A DNA stretch of 64,000 nucleotides from positions 62,001 through 126,000 of the forward strand of contig CATXTO010000002.1 of the NCBI GenBank assembly GCA_958402445.1. The letters run 5' to 3'. The notes below the pieces were generated by a model. That model ran no database searches. It was not told the DNA's origin and saw only the letters and a list, made by a program, of their open reading frames with translations. Origin of the DNA: an uncultured Eubacteriales bacterium (GTDB lineage Bacteria; Bacillota; Clostridia; Oscillospirales; Oscillospiraceae). Shown here one piece after another: positions 54,395-62,692 of this stretch; position 1 is the first letter of the stretch, and the number at the start of each line of letters is the position of its first letter. The position numbers and the translations under genes are program-made.

Positions 54395-55666
54395 ATGGAA
54401 AGTTGGATTTTAAAGGGACAGATTTGCTACAGCGCTGGACGCCGCAGCAGAGTATGCGTGCAGGATGGGTTTTTGGTCTGTATTTGCGGTGTCTGCCAGG
54501 GTGTATTCCACACGCTGCCGGAAACCTATGCGGGTCTTCCCCTTTTCGATTATGAAAATCAGTTGATTATCCCCGGTCTGGTAGACCTGCATCTGCATGG
54601 GCCGCAGTACGCCTACCGGGGGCTCGGGATGGACTTGGAGCTGCTGGACTGGCTGAATACCCGTACCTTTCCCGAAGAAGCAAAGTTCCAGGATCTCACT
54701 TACGCGCAGCGGGCCTATGAGCAGTTTGCCTTGGAGCTCAAGCGGAGCTTTACTACCCGGGCCGTGGTCTTCGCCACAGCCCACACTCAGGCCACGCTGC
54801 TTCTCATGGACCTGCTGGAGAAAACTGGGGTGGTCACCTGGGTGGGGCGGGTGAACATGGACCGAAACTGTCCCGAAGATCTCCGAGAGCCGGACGCCAC
54901 CGTTTCGCTTTCCGAAACCAGGCGCTGGCTGGAAGCCGTGGATGGGCGTTATTCCAGAACCCGGCCCATTCTGACCCCCCGGTTCGCACCCGCCTGCTCC
55001 GACGCGCTGCTGGAGGGCCTGGGCAAACTGTCTGCGGAGCTTGGGCTGCCTGTGCAGAGCCATCTGTCCGAAAATCTGGGCGAGGTTGATCTGGTGCAGC
55101 AGCTGTTTCCCTGGTCCTCCTGCTATGCTCAGGTATATGAGCGATACGGCCTGCTGGGCGGGAATCAGCCCTGCATCATGGCGCACTGCGTCCACTCTAC
55201 GGAAGCCGAGCTGGAACTGTTCCGGAACAACAGGGTATACATCGCCCACAGTCCGGAATCTAATATGAACATTTCCTCCGGCGTGGCCCCGGTCTCACAA
55301 TATCTTGATTTGGGGCTTTCTGTGGGATTGGCCACCGATGTGGCCGGAGGCAGCAGCCTCAGCATGCTCCGGGCCATGGCCTATGCCATTCAGGCCAGCA
55401 AGCTGCGTTGGCGGCTAATGGACCAAGCTGTGTCTCCCCTCACCTTTGACGAAGCCTTTTATCTGGCTACCTTAGGCGGCGGCGCTTTATTTGGCCAGGT
55501 GGGCTCCTTTGCTCCCGGCTTTGCCTTTGACGCGCTGGTGTTAGACGACAGGATGCTTCCGACCGTTCTGGACCTGTCGATTGCCGACCGTGTAGAGCGA
55601 CTGGCCTATCTGGGCGACAATCGGTGCCTTACCGCAAAATTCGTATCTGGGCAAAGGGTTCTATAG
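54395..55666 (+). CDS. guaD: Guanine deaminase
   Basis: This 423-residue amidohydrolase turns guanine into xanthine and ammonia. The metal ligands His66 and His68 lie in PGLVDLHLHGPQYAYRGLGM; the following LLDWLNTRTFPEE is specific to GuaD. VQSHLSENLGEVDLV and IMAHCVHSTEAELELF hold further ligands, and GLATDVAGGSSLSMLRAM the last Asp. AGGAGG lies ten bases before the ATG. Its divergent BMP lipoprotein partner suggests purine salvage. Confidence 0.95.
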   Translation: MESWILKGQICYSAGRRSRVCVQDGFLVCICGVCQGVFHTLPETYAGLPLFDYENQLIIPGLVDLHLHGPQYAYRGLGMDLELLDWLNTRTFPEEAKFQDLTYAQRAYEQFALELKRSFTTRAVVFATAHTQATLLLMDLLEKTGVVTWVGRVNMDRNCPEDLREPDATVSLSETRRWLEAVDGRYSRTRPILTPRFAPACSDALLEGLGKLSAELGLPVQSHLSENLGEVDLVQQLFPWSSCYAQVYERYGLLGGNQPCIMAHCVHSTEAELELFRNNRVYIAHSPESNMNISSGVAPVSQYLDLGLSVGLATDVAGGSSLSMLRAMAYAIQASKLRWRLMDQAVSPLTFDEAFYLATLGGGALFGQVGSFAPGFAFDALVLDDRMLPTVLDLSIADRVERLAYLGDNRCLTAKFVSGQRVL

Positions 55667-55728
55667 TCCTGCCATCTGCGATATAACAAAAAGAGAGCGC
55701 GGTTTCGCATTTGGAAGGAGGCATACCA

Positions 55729-56412
55729 ATGCAATATCAGATTATGGGGCAAACGGTGCCGGCGGTGGAGATTCAACTGCACGCCGGGGAGTCCATGTAT
55801 ACCCAGCGAGGCGGCATGACCTATCAGACGGAGGGCATCGAAATGCACACCAACGCCAGAGGCGGACTGGCAAGGAGCCTGGGACGGATGTTTGCCGGCG
55901 AATCCATTTTTATGTCAACTTATACCGCAACCCGGGAGGGGGCGCGGGTGGCTTTCGCCACCACGGTGCCAGGAAATATTGTGGCGCTGGATCTCAGTAC
56001 AAAACCTGGGGGTATATTGGTGCAAAAGGGAGCCTTTTTGTGCGCCCAGCCCCAGGTTTCCACTTCGATTGCCTTTACAAAGCGGTTTTCAGCGGGCTTG
56101 TTCGGCGGAGAGGGTTTCATTTTGCAGCGGGCGCAAGGAACCGGCCTGCTGTTTTTAGAGGTGGATGGAGACCCCATTGAAAAGCTTCTGGCCCCTGGTG
56201 AAATTCTGAAGGTAGACACCGGCAACGTGGTGGCCTTTGACGCCTCCGTATCCTATGAAATCGAGACCGTCAAAGGGTTTGGCAATATCCTGTTCGGCGG
56301 GGAGGGGTTATTTTTGACCCGGCTCCGCGGCCCTGGAAAGGTCATCCTGCAAACGCAGAACTTTGGGGATTTTGCCGGACGCATCGCGGCGCTGTTTCCC
56401 AGCAAATCCTAA
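55729..56412 (+). CDS. AIM24 family protein
   Basis: This 227-residue protein belongs to the AIM24/TIGR00266 family: MQYQIMGQTVPAVEIQLHAG, then SMYTQRGGMTYQTEGIEMHT, GGEGFILQRAQGTGLLFLEV and NILFGGEGLFLTRLRGPGKV. The fold is a beta-helix-like trimer; bacterial function is unknown. GGAAGGAGG precedes ATG 55729, so an open frame to 55711 is not used. It follows guaD by 62 bases on the same strand. Confidence 0.92.
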   Translation: MQYQIMGQTVPAVEIQLHAGESMYTQRGGMTYQTEGIEMHTNARGGLARSLGRMFAGESIFMSTYTATREGARVAFATTVPGNIVALDLSTKPGGILVQKGAFLCAQPQVSTSIAFTKRFSAGLFGGEGFILQRAQGTGLLFLEVDGDPIEKLLAPGEILKVDTGNVVAFDASVSYEIETVKGFGNILFGGEGLFLTRLRGPGKVILQTQNFGDFAGRIAALFPSKS

Positions 56413-57263
56413 GCCCTTTCATCAGGGCGCCGAAACGATAATCTCGCAGATTAGAAAATGATCGCCTGGACCGTCACAGTAGCCCAGGCGAAATTTTAAA
56501 TAGCCACGCAGCGTGCATGTGGAATGGACGATGTAAAATCTTTTTTAGTGTAAGCTTGGGATACGCAGCCAGGCCGAACTTCATGTGCGGGTATGGGCCC
56601 ATCCACAACGGGCAGCAGGCAAATGCTAGCTATTTTTCACCATACGTAGAAACAAATTTGTCCTTCCCATGGATTGACAGAAAGCGTCCTCCCCCTCCGC
56701 GCATTCCGCCTATCGGTTTTTAAGTCTTTTTACCGCCTTTACCACTTCAACCTGAATAATAGAGAGCAGGGCAGGCCGATTGCAACCAGCCATTGCGTGC
56801 CGGAAGCCGCTTTGCAGGCCGGTGAAAACCCGCACCTTGTTTGAGCAGGATCTGGTACGCCGAGTGTGACGTGGGGCATCTTCGTCCCGGCTATGCCTAG
56901 GATTGCGTACTGGATCGGCGTAAGTATGGAGGACCATATCGTTGGGCAGACTATGGTGCTCTGCGTCCATTTTTATATTTAGATCGCCATTCGGCGGAAG
57001 CCAGCGTAAAAAGAATACAAAAAGGCATAGCCCGCTATTTCCTCAAAAAGGGGCGCAGGTTATGCTGTATAGGAGGAACGATTCAGCTTGCGATCATTGT
57101 ATTTTTTACTTCGGTCAGCGTCGCAACTGTCGGCGTTGCCCTTAATTTCCAGTCGAATCCCTTTTCTTAAAAATATATCTGGGTTATTATATGGGCATAA
57201 GCTATGATTTCCTGAATCGCAAAAAATGCAAAATAAATAAATAATGCGTCTCAAATGAGACTC
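56413..57263. other. 850-bp region without recognisable genes
   Basis: Short frames exist on both strands (for example 56517-56723 and 56970-56710 on minus), but none has a ribosome site, family resemblance or convincing composition. It may be decayed sequence next to the restriction-modification island. Confidence 0.4.
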
Positions 57264-57308
57264 ATTATGACAAAACACGCCTCAAGTTTAGGCGTGTTTT
57301 GTCATAAT
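57264..57308. terminator. Long hairpin at the left edge of the restriction-modification island
   Basis: A perfect 19-bp stem (57264-57282 with 57290-57308, core ACACGCCT/AGGCGTGT) and a 7-nt loop. A related imperfect hairpin follows the methyltransferase (about 60017-60050). Confidence 0.7.
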
Positions 57309-57380
57309 ACAGTGAGTATTGTAGGTATTATATCACCATAATTAGACGACAAAAAACGCTTAATTGTTACTCTTAATCCG

Positions 57381-57409
57381 TTGATATATAGTCCACAATC
57401 CATTACTAT
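57381..57409 (+). promoter_or_regulatory. Promoter of the C-R-M cassette with possible C box
   Basis: TTGATA (57381-57386), 17-bp spacer, TACTAT (57404-57409). Inverted arms ATAGT and ACTAT, 12 bases apart, lie in this region and could be bound by the controller protein. Confidence 0.6.
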
Positions 57410-57446
57410 ACAAATAACGACATGATAGAACTGCGGGTGAAATTCT

Positions 57447-57662
57447 ATGATTACAGAGTCTGTTGGAAAGCGAATTCGTTTTTTACGTAATCAGTGCGGT
57501 CTTTCACAGGAAAAGTTAGCTCTAAAAGCTGGCATTGATCGCACCTATTTGGCGGGCATTGAAACTGGAAAGCGAAACGCAACCGTCGTTAGCCTCGAAA
57601 GAATATTAACGGCTCTCGGTATATCTGTAAGGGATTTCTATAATTCAGAAGAATTTCGTTGA
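57447..57662 (+). CDS. XRE-type controller protein of the restriction-modification system
   Basis: This 71-residue protein is a single HTH_3 domain: VGKRIRFLRNQCGLSQEKLA, then LKAGIDRTYLAGIETGKRNA. Size and position directly before a restriction and a methyltransferase gene match C proteins, which delay endonuclease expression until the host is methylated. The start follows GGGTGAAA. Codon use and AT content differ from the core genes, as for the whole cassette. Confidence 0.88.
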   Translation: MITESVGKRIRFLRNQCGLSQEKLALKAGIDRTYLAGIETGKRNATVVSLERILTALGISVRDFYNSEEFR

Positions 57663-57725
57663 CTATAAGCAACATCAGTGGTATTCTAATTGTTACCACC
57701 GAACAATCTAATTGAGGTGGCATTT

Positions 57726-58589
57726 ATGGCCGATTATGACAAATTCGAGGTTCTAGAGTATTTATTTAATCAGAAAACAGCAAACAGGACTCAGCGCATT
57801 GGAACGGATATCGATTTTACGTTACGCGAAGTTGGAAACGCCATTATGGCAACCCGCGGAAGGCAACCAGCTTCATGGTCGAATTTTGTCCTGGATTTAA
57901 CCCGGAAAGATTCCGGCATTACCAAACGGCTTCCCCTAAATGTAATTAATTGTGGGTATGATCTTCGCAAAAAGACTGGGAGAGTCCTCGGAACTTCGCA
58001 CGAAAGTTATTGTGGGACTTTTATTTTTCGAGGTAAAGATGCGTCTGGCCATACTATACCACTCAGAGACTGGTTGAAATTGGATGAAGAAGAGATTCAG
58101 AGAACAATAATAATAGACAATTTAGTTCCTGGTCTAGTAAGGGAATTCCTTTCGAATGATGAAGCTTCGTTGTTTAGCGTAATCGATCATTGTGATATTC
58201 TTTCTCAAGTGATGGAAAAGCAGGTTTACCGTATTCAGTCTCCCATGAAATTACAACCAAATGAAATCGATGGCTTTTATGTTTCTCAAAATGGACGGAT
58301 AATAGAGATCTACCCCGTAGAAGCGAAAGCAATCAGCACCAAAGACGATATCAATCTTGTTCAAATATTGGGGCAATATAAAACTTTATTACAGAGGTAT
58401 ACTCATGGCGGCTATACCCTTGTTGTCAGGCCTGTTGCGATCCGCATGGAAAAAGCAGGGATGCGCTTGGCCGTATTAGAATACAATCCGATGTATGATC
58501 CCCATCGTAATCCAGATGCCGGAATGTTTAACGTTCGTGAAGTAATTAGAATCATCCTAAATCCACCATTGGATGCATGGAATCAATAA
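57726..58589 (+). CDS. Type II restriction endonuclease candidate (PD-(D/E)xK)
   Basis: I do not recognise the specificity of this 287-residue protein. A PD-(D/E)xK core is visible: Asp182 in NEIDGFYVSQNGRIIEI and Glu199-x-Lys201 in PVEAKAISTKDD, at correct spacing. A helix follows (VQILGQYKTLLQRY). Its place between a C protein and a DNA methyltransferase, 19 bases from the latter, is the main support for a type II endonuclease. ATG 57726 has GAGGTGG upstream; the frame to 57690 lacks one. Confidence 0.8.
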   Translation: MADYDKFEVLEYLFNQKTANRTQRIGTDIDFTLREVGNAIMATRGRQPASWSNFVLDLTRKDSGITKRLPLNVINCGYDLRKKTGRVLGTSHESYCGTFIFRGKDASGHTIPLRDWLKLDEEEIQRTIIIDNLVPGLVREFLSNDEASLFSVIDHCDILSQVMEKQVYRIQSPMKLQPNEIDGFYVSQNGRIIEIYPVEAKAISTKDDINLVQILGQYKTLLQRYTHGGYTLVVRPVAIRMEKAGMRLAVLEYNPMYDPHRNPDAGMFNVREVIRIILNPPLDAWNQ

Positions 58590-58608
58590 AAAGGATGGAA
58601 TGAGTTAA

Positions 58609-59961
58609 ATGGGTTTCTCATATCACCCCCCCACCAGAAAATTTTGTGAAATATGTAATGCCCTTATGGAATCAGATGTTCGACAACCTATTATAATGAC
58701 CCGCAATGGAAAGTCATCTGACTCAAATGGATACCCTTTTCACGATTGGTATAACTTTGTTTTGGGCTTTACTCCCACATTCCCCAACTATATGCTTAAA
58801 CGGGAAGGAATATCTTCCAAAGCCGGAGATGTTGTATTAGACCCTTTTGTTGGTTCAGGTACTACACAATTGGTATGTAAACTTCAAGGTGTTGAATCAA
58901 TTGGGATAGATGCAAATGATTTCATGGTATTTGCGGCAGAGCAAAAACTCAATTGGCATCTAGACGCCCAAATCATTTCTGGGCTACAACAAAGTGTGAT
59001 TTACCATTATACCGCTGCACAAAAAAATATGGACTGGTCAGATAATGAATTACTCAAAAAGCGCGCCACTGCAATACGCCCAGCTGCGCTGGACGACAGG
59101 TATATATCAGATAAGCCCTTGCTGAAGATTTTTTTGCTTCGAGATGCAGTAGATGCATTACAAACCACCGATGCATATAAGGACTTATTCAAGTTTGCGA
59201 TTTCCTCTATTTTAGTTCCTGTCTCAAATGTTAAATATGGGCCAGGTTTTGGAATTTCCAAAGCAAAAGATGATGTTGATGTTCTCTCCGTTTTTTCTAA
59301 GAAGATGGATTTGATTGTCAGGGATCTGTCTAACTTGTCGGAGCAGCAAAAGGATACTGTATCAAGGACATTACTGGGCGATAGCCGTCGTCTTTCGGAG
59401 TATGTTGCTCCCGATAGCATCACACTTATAGTTACCTCACCACCATATCCCGGCGATCATGAGTACACAAAGCACTCCAAGCTTGAGTTGATTTTTCAAG
59501 GGTTTGCTACCGATATCTCATCTTTTCGAACAATAAAGAAGAGGATGATTCGAGGTTCAACTACAAACATATATAAAGATGACCACGACGGCGACATGGT
59601 GCATAGTATTCAAGAAATTGTTGATGTAACAGATGAAATTGCACGGCGTCTAGCGGACGATGGGGCTACAAGTGGCTTTGAAAAACTGTACACCAGGTTG
59701 GTGTGGGAGTACTTTGGAGGGATGACACATTTCCTTCGAGAAGCTCTAAGAGTTTTGAAGCCCGGCGGAAAAATAGCTTTGCTTGTTAGCGATTCTCATG
59801 CCTTTAAAATGGTACATATCGAGACGGCAAAAATCTTAAAAATAATTGGAGAAACATTAGGGTTCTCCAATGCTGAAATACTTTTGTGGCAGAATAAAAT
59901 ATCAACTTCCCACAAGTACCAATTACGGGAAAATGTTTTGGTTATGCAGAAGCCAGAATAA
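58609..59961 (+). CDS. DNA amino-methyltransferase (probably N4-cytosine or N6-adenine)
   Basis: This 450-residue methyltransferase protects the site cut by the upstream endonuclease. The AdoMet motif is DPFVGSGTT (78-86); the catalytic motif is TSPPY (276-280), where SPPY favours N4-cytosine modification. Motif I precedes the catalytic motif by about 190 residues, leaving room for target recognition between them. ALRVLKPGGKIALLVSDSH follows, as in this superfamily. No ribosome site stronger than GGAATGAG is seen; coupling to the endonuclease gene is likely. Confidence 0.92.
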   Translation: MGFSYHPPTRKFCEICNALMESDVRQPIIMTRNGKSSDSNGYPFHDWYNFVLGFTPTFPNYMLKREGISSKAGDVVLDPFVGSGTTQLVCKLQGVESIGIDANDFMVFAAEQKLNWHLDAQIISGLQQSVIYHYTAAQKNMDWSDNELLKKRATAIRPAALDDRYISDKPLLKIFLLRDAVDALQTTDAYKDLFKFAISSILVPVSNVKYGPGFGISKAKDDVDVLSVFSKKMDLIVRDLSNLSEQQKDTVSRTLLGDSRRLSEYVAPDSITLIVTSPPYPGDHEYTKHSKLELIFQGFATDISSFRTIKKRMIRGSTTNIYKDDHDGDMVHSIQEIVDVTDEIARRLADDGATSGFEKLYTRLVWEYFGGMTHFLREALRVLKPGGKIALLVSDSHAFKMVHIETAKILKIIGETLGFSNAEILLWQNKISTSHKYQLRENVLVMQKPE

Positions 59962-60779
59962 TTTGTCAGTTTGAGAGGCAACGCGAATCAATTCAAAGCT
60001 GGCATTAGGTTGATTGAAAACACACCTTAAACTGAGGTATGTTTTTCGACAGATAAATTCCACGGTGGGCCACATTTCTGGAGCCGGGCGCTCCCCTCGG
60101 CGGGAACGCCCCCGTCAGAGGAATCACCTCCAACATAGCAAGTGCCGGGCCCAATGGCCCGGCACTTGCGGCGTTTGTCCTTGGTTACCCCTCACGCCGG
60201 CGGAGGGCCCTGGTCAAGGCCCGGCCAGTGCGCACATAGGCCGGCTCGCGCAAAATTGCGCCAGCAATTTTACAGCCTTGACAGAGGACGGGCGGCGGAG
60301 TATTCACCTTCGGACAAACGCTATCGCAAGCGGGGCTTTTCCCAGCTGTGGGCGGGTTGGCGCTCCGATGCCTTCGGCTCCTTGCGCTTCGGGGCTGGCT
60401 TCTCAAGTTCTCCTTGACTTTGGGTACGTCCGCTTCAATGCAAGAACACAGCTGTAAATCGATGCGTTTGGTGCGTATAGATGCATGAATTGGATATAGC
60501 CAGAGAGCGTTTGGTTTTTGCGTTCCTTTTGCTTCTGGCGGAGAAGTTCTGTCCGCTAGTCGGTGAGGGCGTCTACCTCGTCCTGGATGGCCTCGGTCAG
60601 CATGCCAAGTGTGCCAAGGTGTCGATCTTTTACCCTATTAGGAACTTAAACATAAAACAGGAAAGCCTTGAAGCCCTACAGTCTCAAGACTTTCCTGGTC
60701 TGAGTTAAATTATAGGATCTGTTGAAACCAAGGAATGCCAATGGTTTGTAGCCCGTTAACACGAAGTTATTATCCAAGA
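59962..60779. other. GC-rich mosaic region, possible mobile-element remnant
   Basis: After an imperfect terminator-like hairpin (60017-60050) the DNA becomes GC-rich, unlike the preceding island. It holds a perfect 14-bp hairpin, GCAAGTGCCGGGCC with GGCCCGGCACTTGC (60138-60169). On the minus strand at about 60600-60480 the translation LTEAIQDEVDALTD stop RTELLRQ looks like a broken coiled-coil tail. A minus-strand terminator (about 60648-60699: CAGGAAAG stem, then TTTTATG) serves the small gene at 60780. No intact gene is evident. Confidence 0.4.
60697..60721 (-). repeat. Conserved 25-bp downstream element, copy A
   Basis: The plus strand begins GGTCTGAGTTAAATTATAGG and ends ATCTG. It matches the elements at 61038-61062 and 62617-62641 at 22 of 25 positions or better, and lies beside a terminator hairpin. 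Confidence 0.8.
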
Positions 60780-60878
60780 TTATTTATCAACCGAAATGAA
60801 GCCACAAAGTGGGCACGTATGATCATATTTTGCAGGGCCGGAATATTTGCATCTGGGACATGTGCAATAGTTTCGCAT
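60780..60878 (-). CDS. Tiny zinc-ribbon protein
   Basis: The 32-residue product, MRNYCTCPRCKYSGPAKYDH then TCPLCGFISVDK, has two CxxC knuckles (CPRC and CPLC) spaced as in a rubredoxin-type zinc ribbon. ATG 60878 follows GAAGGATTAACT. A longer frame to 60986 adds only unlikely sequence. A terminator and the conserved downstream element follow it. It might be a complete small protein or the remaining end of a larger gene; function unknown. Confidence 0.55.
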   Translation of the reverse strand: MRNYCTCPRCKYSGPAKYDHTCPLCGFISVDK

Positions 60879-61001
60879 AGTTAATCCTTCTAATTTAAAT
60901 ATGTCTTTTAAAATACTGTCACTCAATTTTTGTGTTCGCGTGTGATTTTGAGATTTACTAAGAATATCGGAGCCGCAAACCCGCATGAATACAAGTATAG
61001 T

Positions 61002-61034
61002 AAAAGACCGCCGACAAAAGTTGACGGTCTTTTT
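61002..61034. terminator. Terminator downstream of the first DUF4417 gene
   Basis: A 14-bp imperfect stem, AAAAGACCGCCGAC with GTTGACGGTCTTTT, and T-rich on both strands. It lies next to element copy B. Confidence 0.75.
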
Positions 61035-61037
61035 AAT

Positions 61038-61062
61038 GGTCCGAATGTAATTATAGGATCTG
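61038..61062 (-). repeat. Conserved 25-bp downstream element, copy B
   Basis: The plus strand begins GGTCCGAATGTAATTATAGG and ends ATCTG. It differs from copy C at one position. Confidence 0.85.
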
Positions 61063-61114
61063 GAAAAAACGGTTATATCAACAGTTTTGACGCAGCAAGC
61101 AAGAGACTTTATCC

Positions 61115-62479
61115 TTAAATTGTTCGGTCCAGAACAGTTACCTGCGTGATGACGTCGCGGAGGCGGTCATTGCCTACCATATATTCAAGGACTTCGTCCG
61201 AGGTATCACAGAGCTTTTCTGTTTCTCTCTGATAGGCTGTGGAAATGCCGATTTTCCTATTGCTGCGATGTGTAATACAGTATATTTTTCCGTTCCATAT
61301 GAATTCAACCTCTCCATGCCATCTCATGCACGTTTTAAAGTCGCTGATTGTTGTAAATCGGTTTTGCTCCGGGGTATTTGCAGGAATGACCGTGTTTTTC
61401 ATAAAGCACAATTCTCCATATTTTTTGAGCTCCGGTGCTCCATTCGGGTAGTTTATTGGCGGCTGGGGATCAGGATATCCCGCAGGATTATCCCAATAAA
61501 TCGGGTGATCATGTGGATCGGTATGTGCCCATGGCTGTTTATGGTCTGTATAATGGCGCTCAGTTATTGCACGTCCATCCTCGCCGATCTTCGTGTCAAC
61601 ACGATAACCGTTCTTATAGGTTGTCTTTATTTCTCCCGGGGTGCCTAGAAATCGCTGATCCTGCGGTTTATTAGGGTTTGGTCTCCATTTTCCGCCGTAG
61701 GCGCTACCGCCGCCCTTGACGGCACCGTCACCGATCAGGAACGGTTCTATTGTATCACGATTCGGGCTTGGTGTCCTACCAATTTTGAACGCGTCCAAAT
61801 TTTCTTTTTGAAATCCCCGCTCATAGCTCATGTATTTCCAGGAACTGCGTTCATAGTCCACGTACACGATATTGCCCTGCATCTCGGGAAACGGCGTGTT
61901 GTAGCAGATAATTTTTTCCGGCTCAATGCGGTGCAACATTTCATTGTAACCAGCCATAAACCATTCCTTCTGATTCTGCCGGTTATCGTGTTCGGATGCC
62001 ATGTAGGTGGAAACCGCCACCACACTGCCTTTTTCAATCCCCTCAAAACAGAAGCCAAAGGTGGATTCATCTCCCCAGTTGACCGTTGGGATCACGCGAA
62101 TTCCCTTGGATGCCCAGTAGGCTCCGCACCAGCGGTTGCGAAACAAATTGTAAAGCTGCATCACCGGAGCCATCTCCAGATACATACTAAAATCCGGCGA
62201 CAACACCGCCCGATAGCGGGCCAGCTTCTCAATGTCGCTGTCCGGGTTCTTCCAGACCCGCTCGAAGCGATAGTCGTACAGGAAGAAATGCACCATTCGG
62301 TCAAGATGATTCCGATCTTCCAAGTGAGTCTTGTCGAACCCAATGAGCAGCAAGTCATCAAAATCACCGGGAATTTCCTGAAACTTTGGGATCACGGGAA
62401 TTTTCAGCTTACCTTTTCCGGAAAATTGATTGCGGAGCAGAGTCTGACAAGTGCGGTAATGATAGTTTTCTTCCGTCAT
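61115..62479 (-). CDS. DUF4417 protein with polymorphic-toxin-like C-terminus
   Basis: This 454-residue protein starts at ATG 62479 after AGGAGGCCAATT; an ATG at 62497 lacks a ribosome site. Residues about 25-225 are DUF4417 (YDYRFERVWKNPDSDIEKLA; IRVIPTVNWGDESTFGFCFE). A Gly-rich hinge (GGGSAYGGKW) leads to a region like C-terminal modules of polymorphic toxins (GEIKTTYKNGYRVDTKIGED, then GRAITERHYTDH and HTDPHDHPIYWDN). The last 85 residues (NRFTTISDFKTCMRWHGEVE to LRDVITQVTVLDRTI) resemble small immunity-type proteins. There is no signal peptide. The N-terminal half is almost identical to the next gene; the C-terminal half is divergent. Function is not established. Confidence 0.8.
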   Translation of the reverse strand: MTEENYHYRTCQTLLRNQFSGKGKLKIPVIPKFQEIPGDFDDLLLIGFDKTHLEDRNHLDRMVHFFLYDYRFERVWKNPDSDIEKLARYRAVLSPDFSMYLEMAPVMQLYNLFRNRWCGAYWASKGIRVIPTVNWGDESTFGFCFEGIEKGSVVAVSTYMASEHDNRQNQKEWFMAGYNEMLHRIEPEKIICYNTPFPEMQGNIVYVDYERSSWKYMSYERGFQKENLDAFKIGRTPSPNRDTIEPFLIGDGAVKGGGSAYGGKWRPNPNKPQDQRFLGTPGEIKTTYKNGYRVDTKIGEDGRAITERHYTDHKQPWAHTDPHDHPIYWDNPAGYPDPQPPINYPNGAPELKKYGELCFMKNTVIPANTPEQNRFTTISDFKTCMRWHGEVEFIWNGKIYCITHRSNRKIGISTAYQRETEKLCDTSDEVLEYMVGNDRLRDVITQVTVLDRTI

Positions 62480-62579
62480 AATTGGCCTCCTATTCATAGT
62501 AAGGAATAAATCCTTCTACTTGTAGGCCTAAAACAAAAAAAGTTGCACGTTTCCGCACGACAAAAAATTTATAAAATAG

Positions 62580-62616
62580 AAATAAAAAAGGGTAAGTTCC
62601 ATAAGGACTTACCCTT
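62580..62616 (-). terminator. Terminator of the second DUF4417 gene
   Basis: A 10-bp stem, AAGGGTAAGT/ACTTACCCTT (62588-62597 with 62607-62616), followed on minus by TTTTTATTTC. It directly abuts element copy C. Confidence 0.85.
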
Positions 62617-62641
62617 GGTCCGAGTGTAATTATAGGATCTG
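62617..62641 (-). repeat. Conserved 25-bp downstream element, copy C
   Basis: The plus strand begins GGTCCGAGTGTAATTATAGG and ends ATCTG. Homology to copy A continues for about 25 bases beyond it (shared CCAATGGTTTG). Confidence 0.85.
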
Positions 62642-62692
62642 ACGAAGCCCAGTAATACCAATGGTTTGCAGCTGTCAGCAAGAGGTTTTAGC

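Noticed and set aside
60930..61118. Plus-strand 62-codon frame next to the tiny zinc ribbon
   Set aside because: It spans a bidirectional terminator and the conserved 25-bp element and has no ribosome site.
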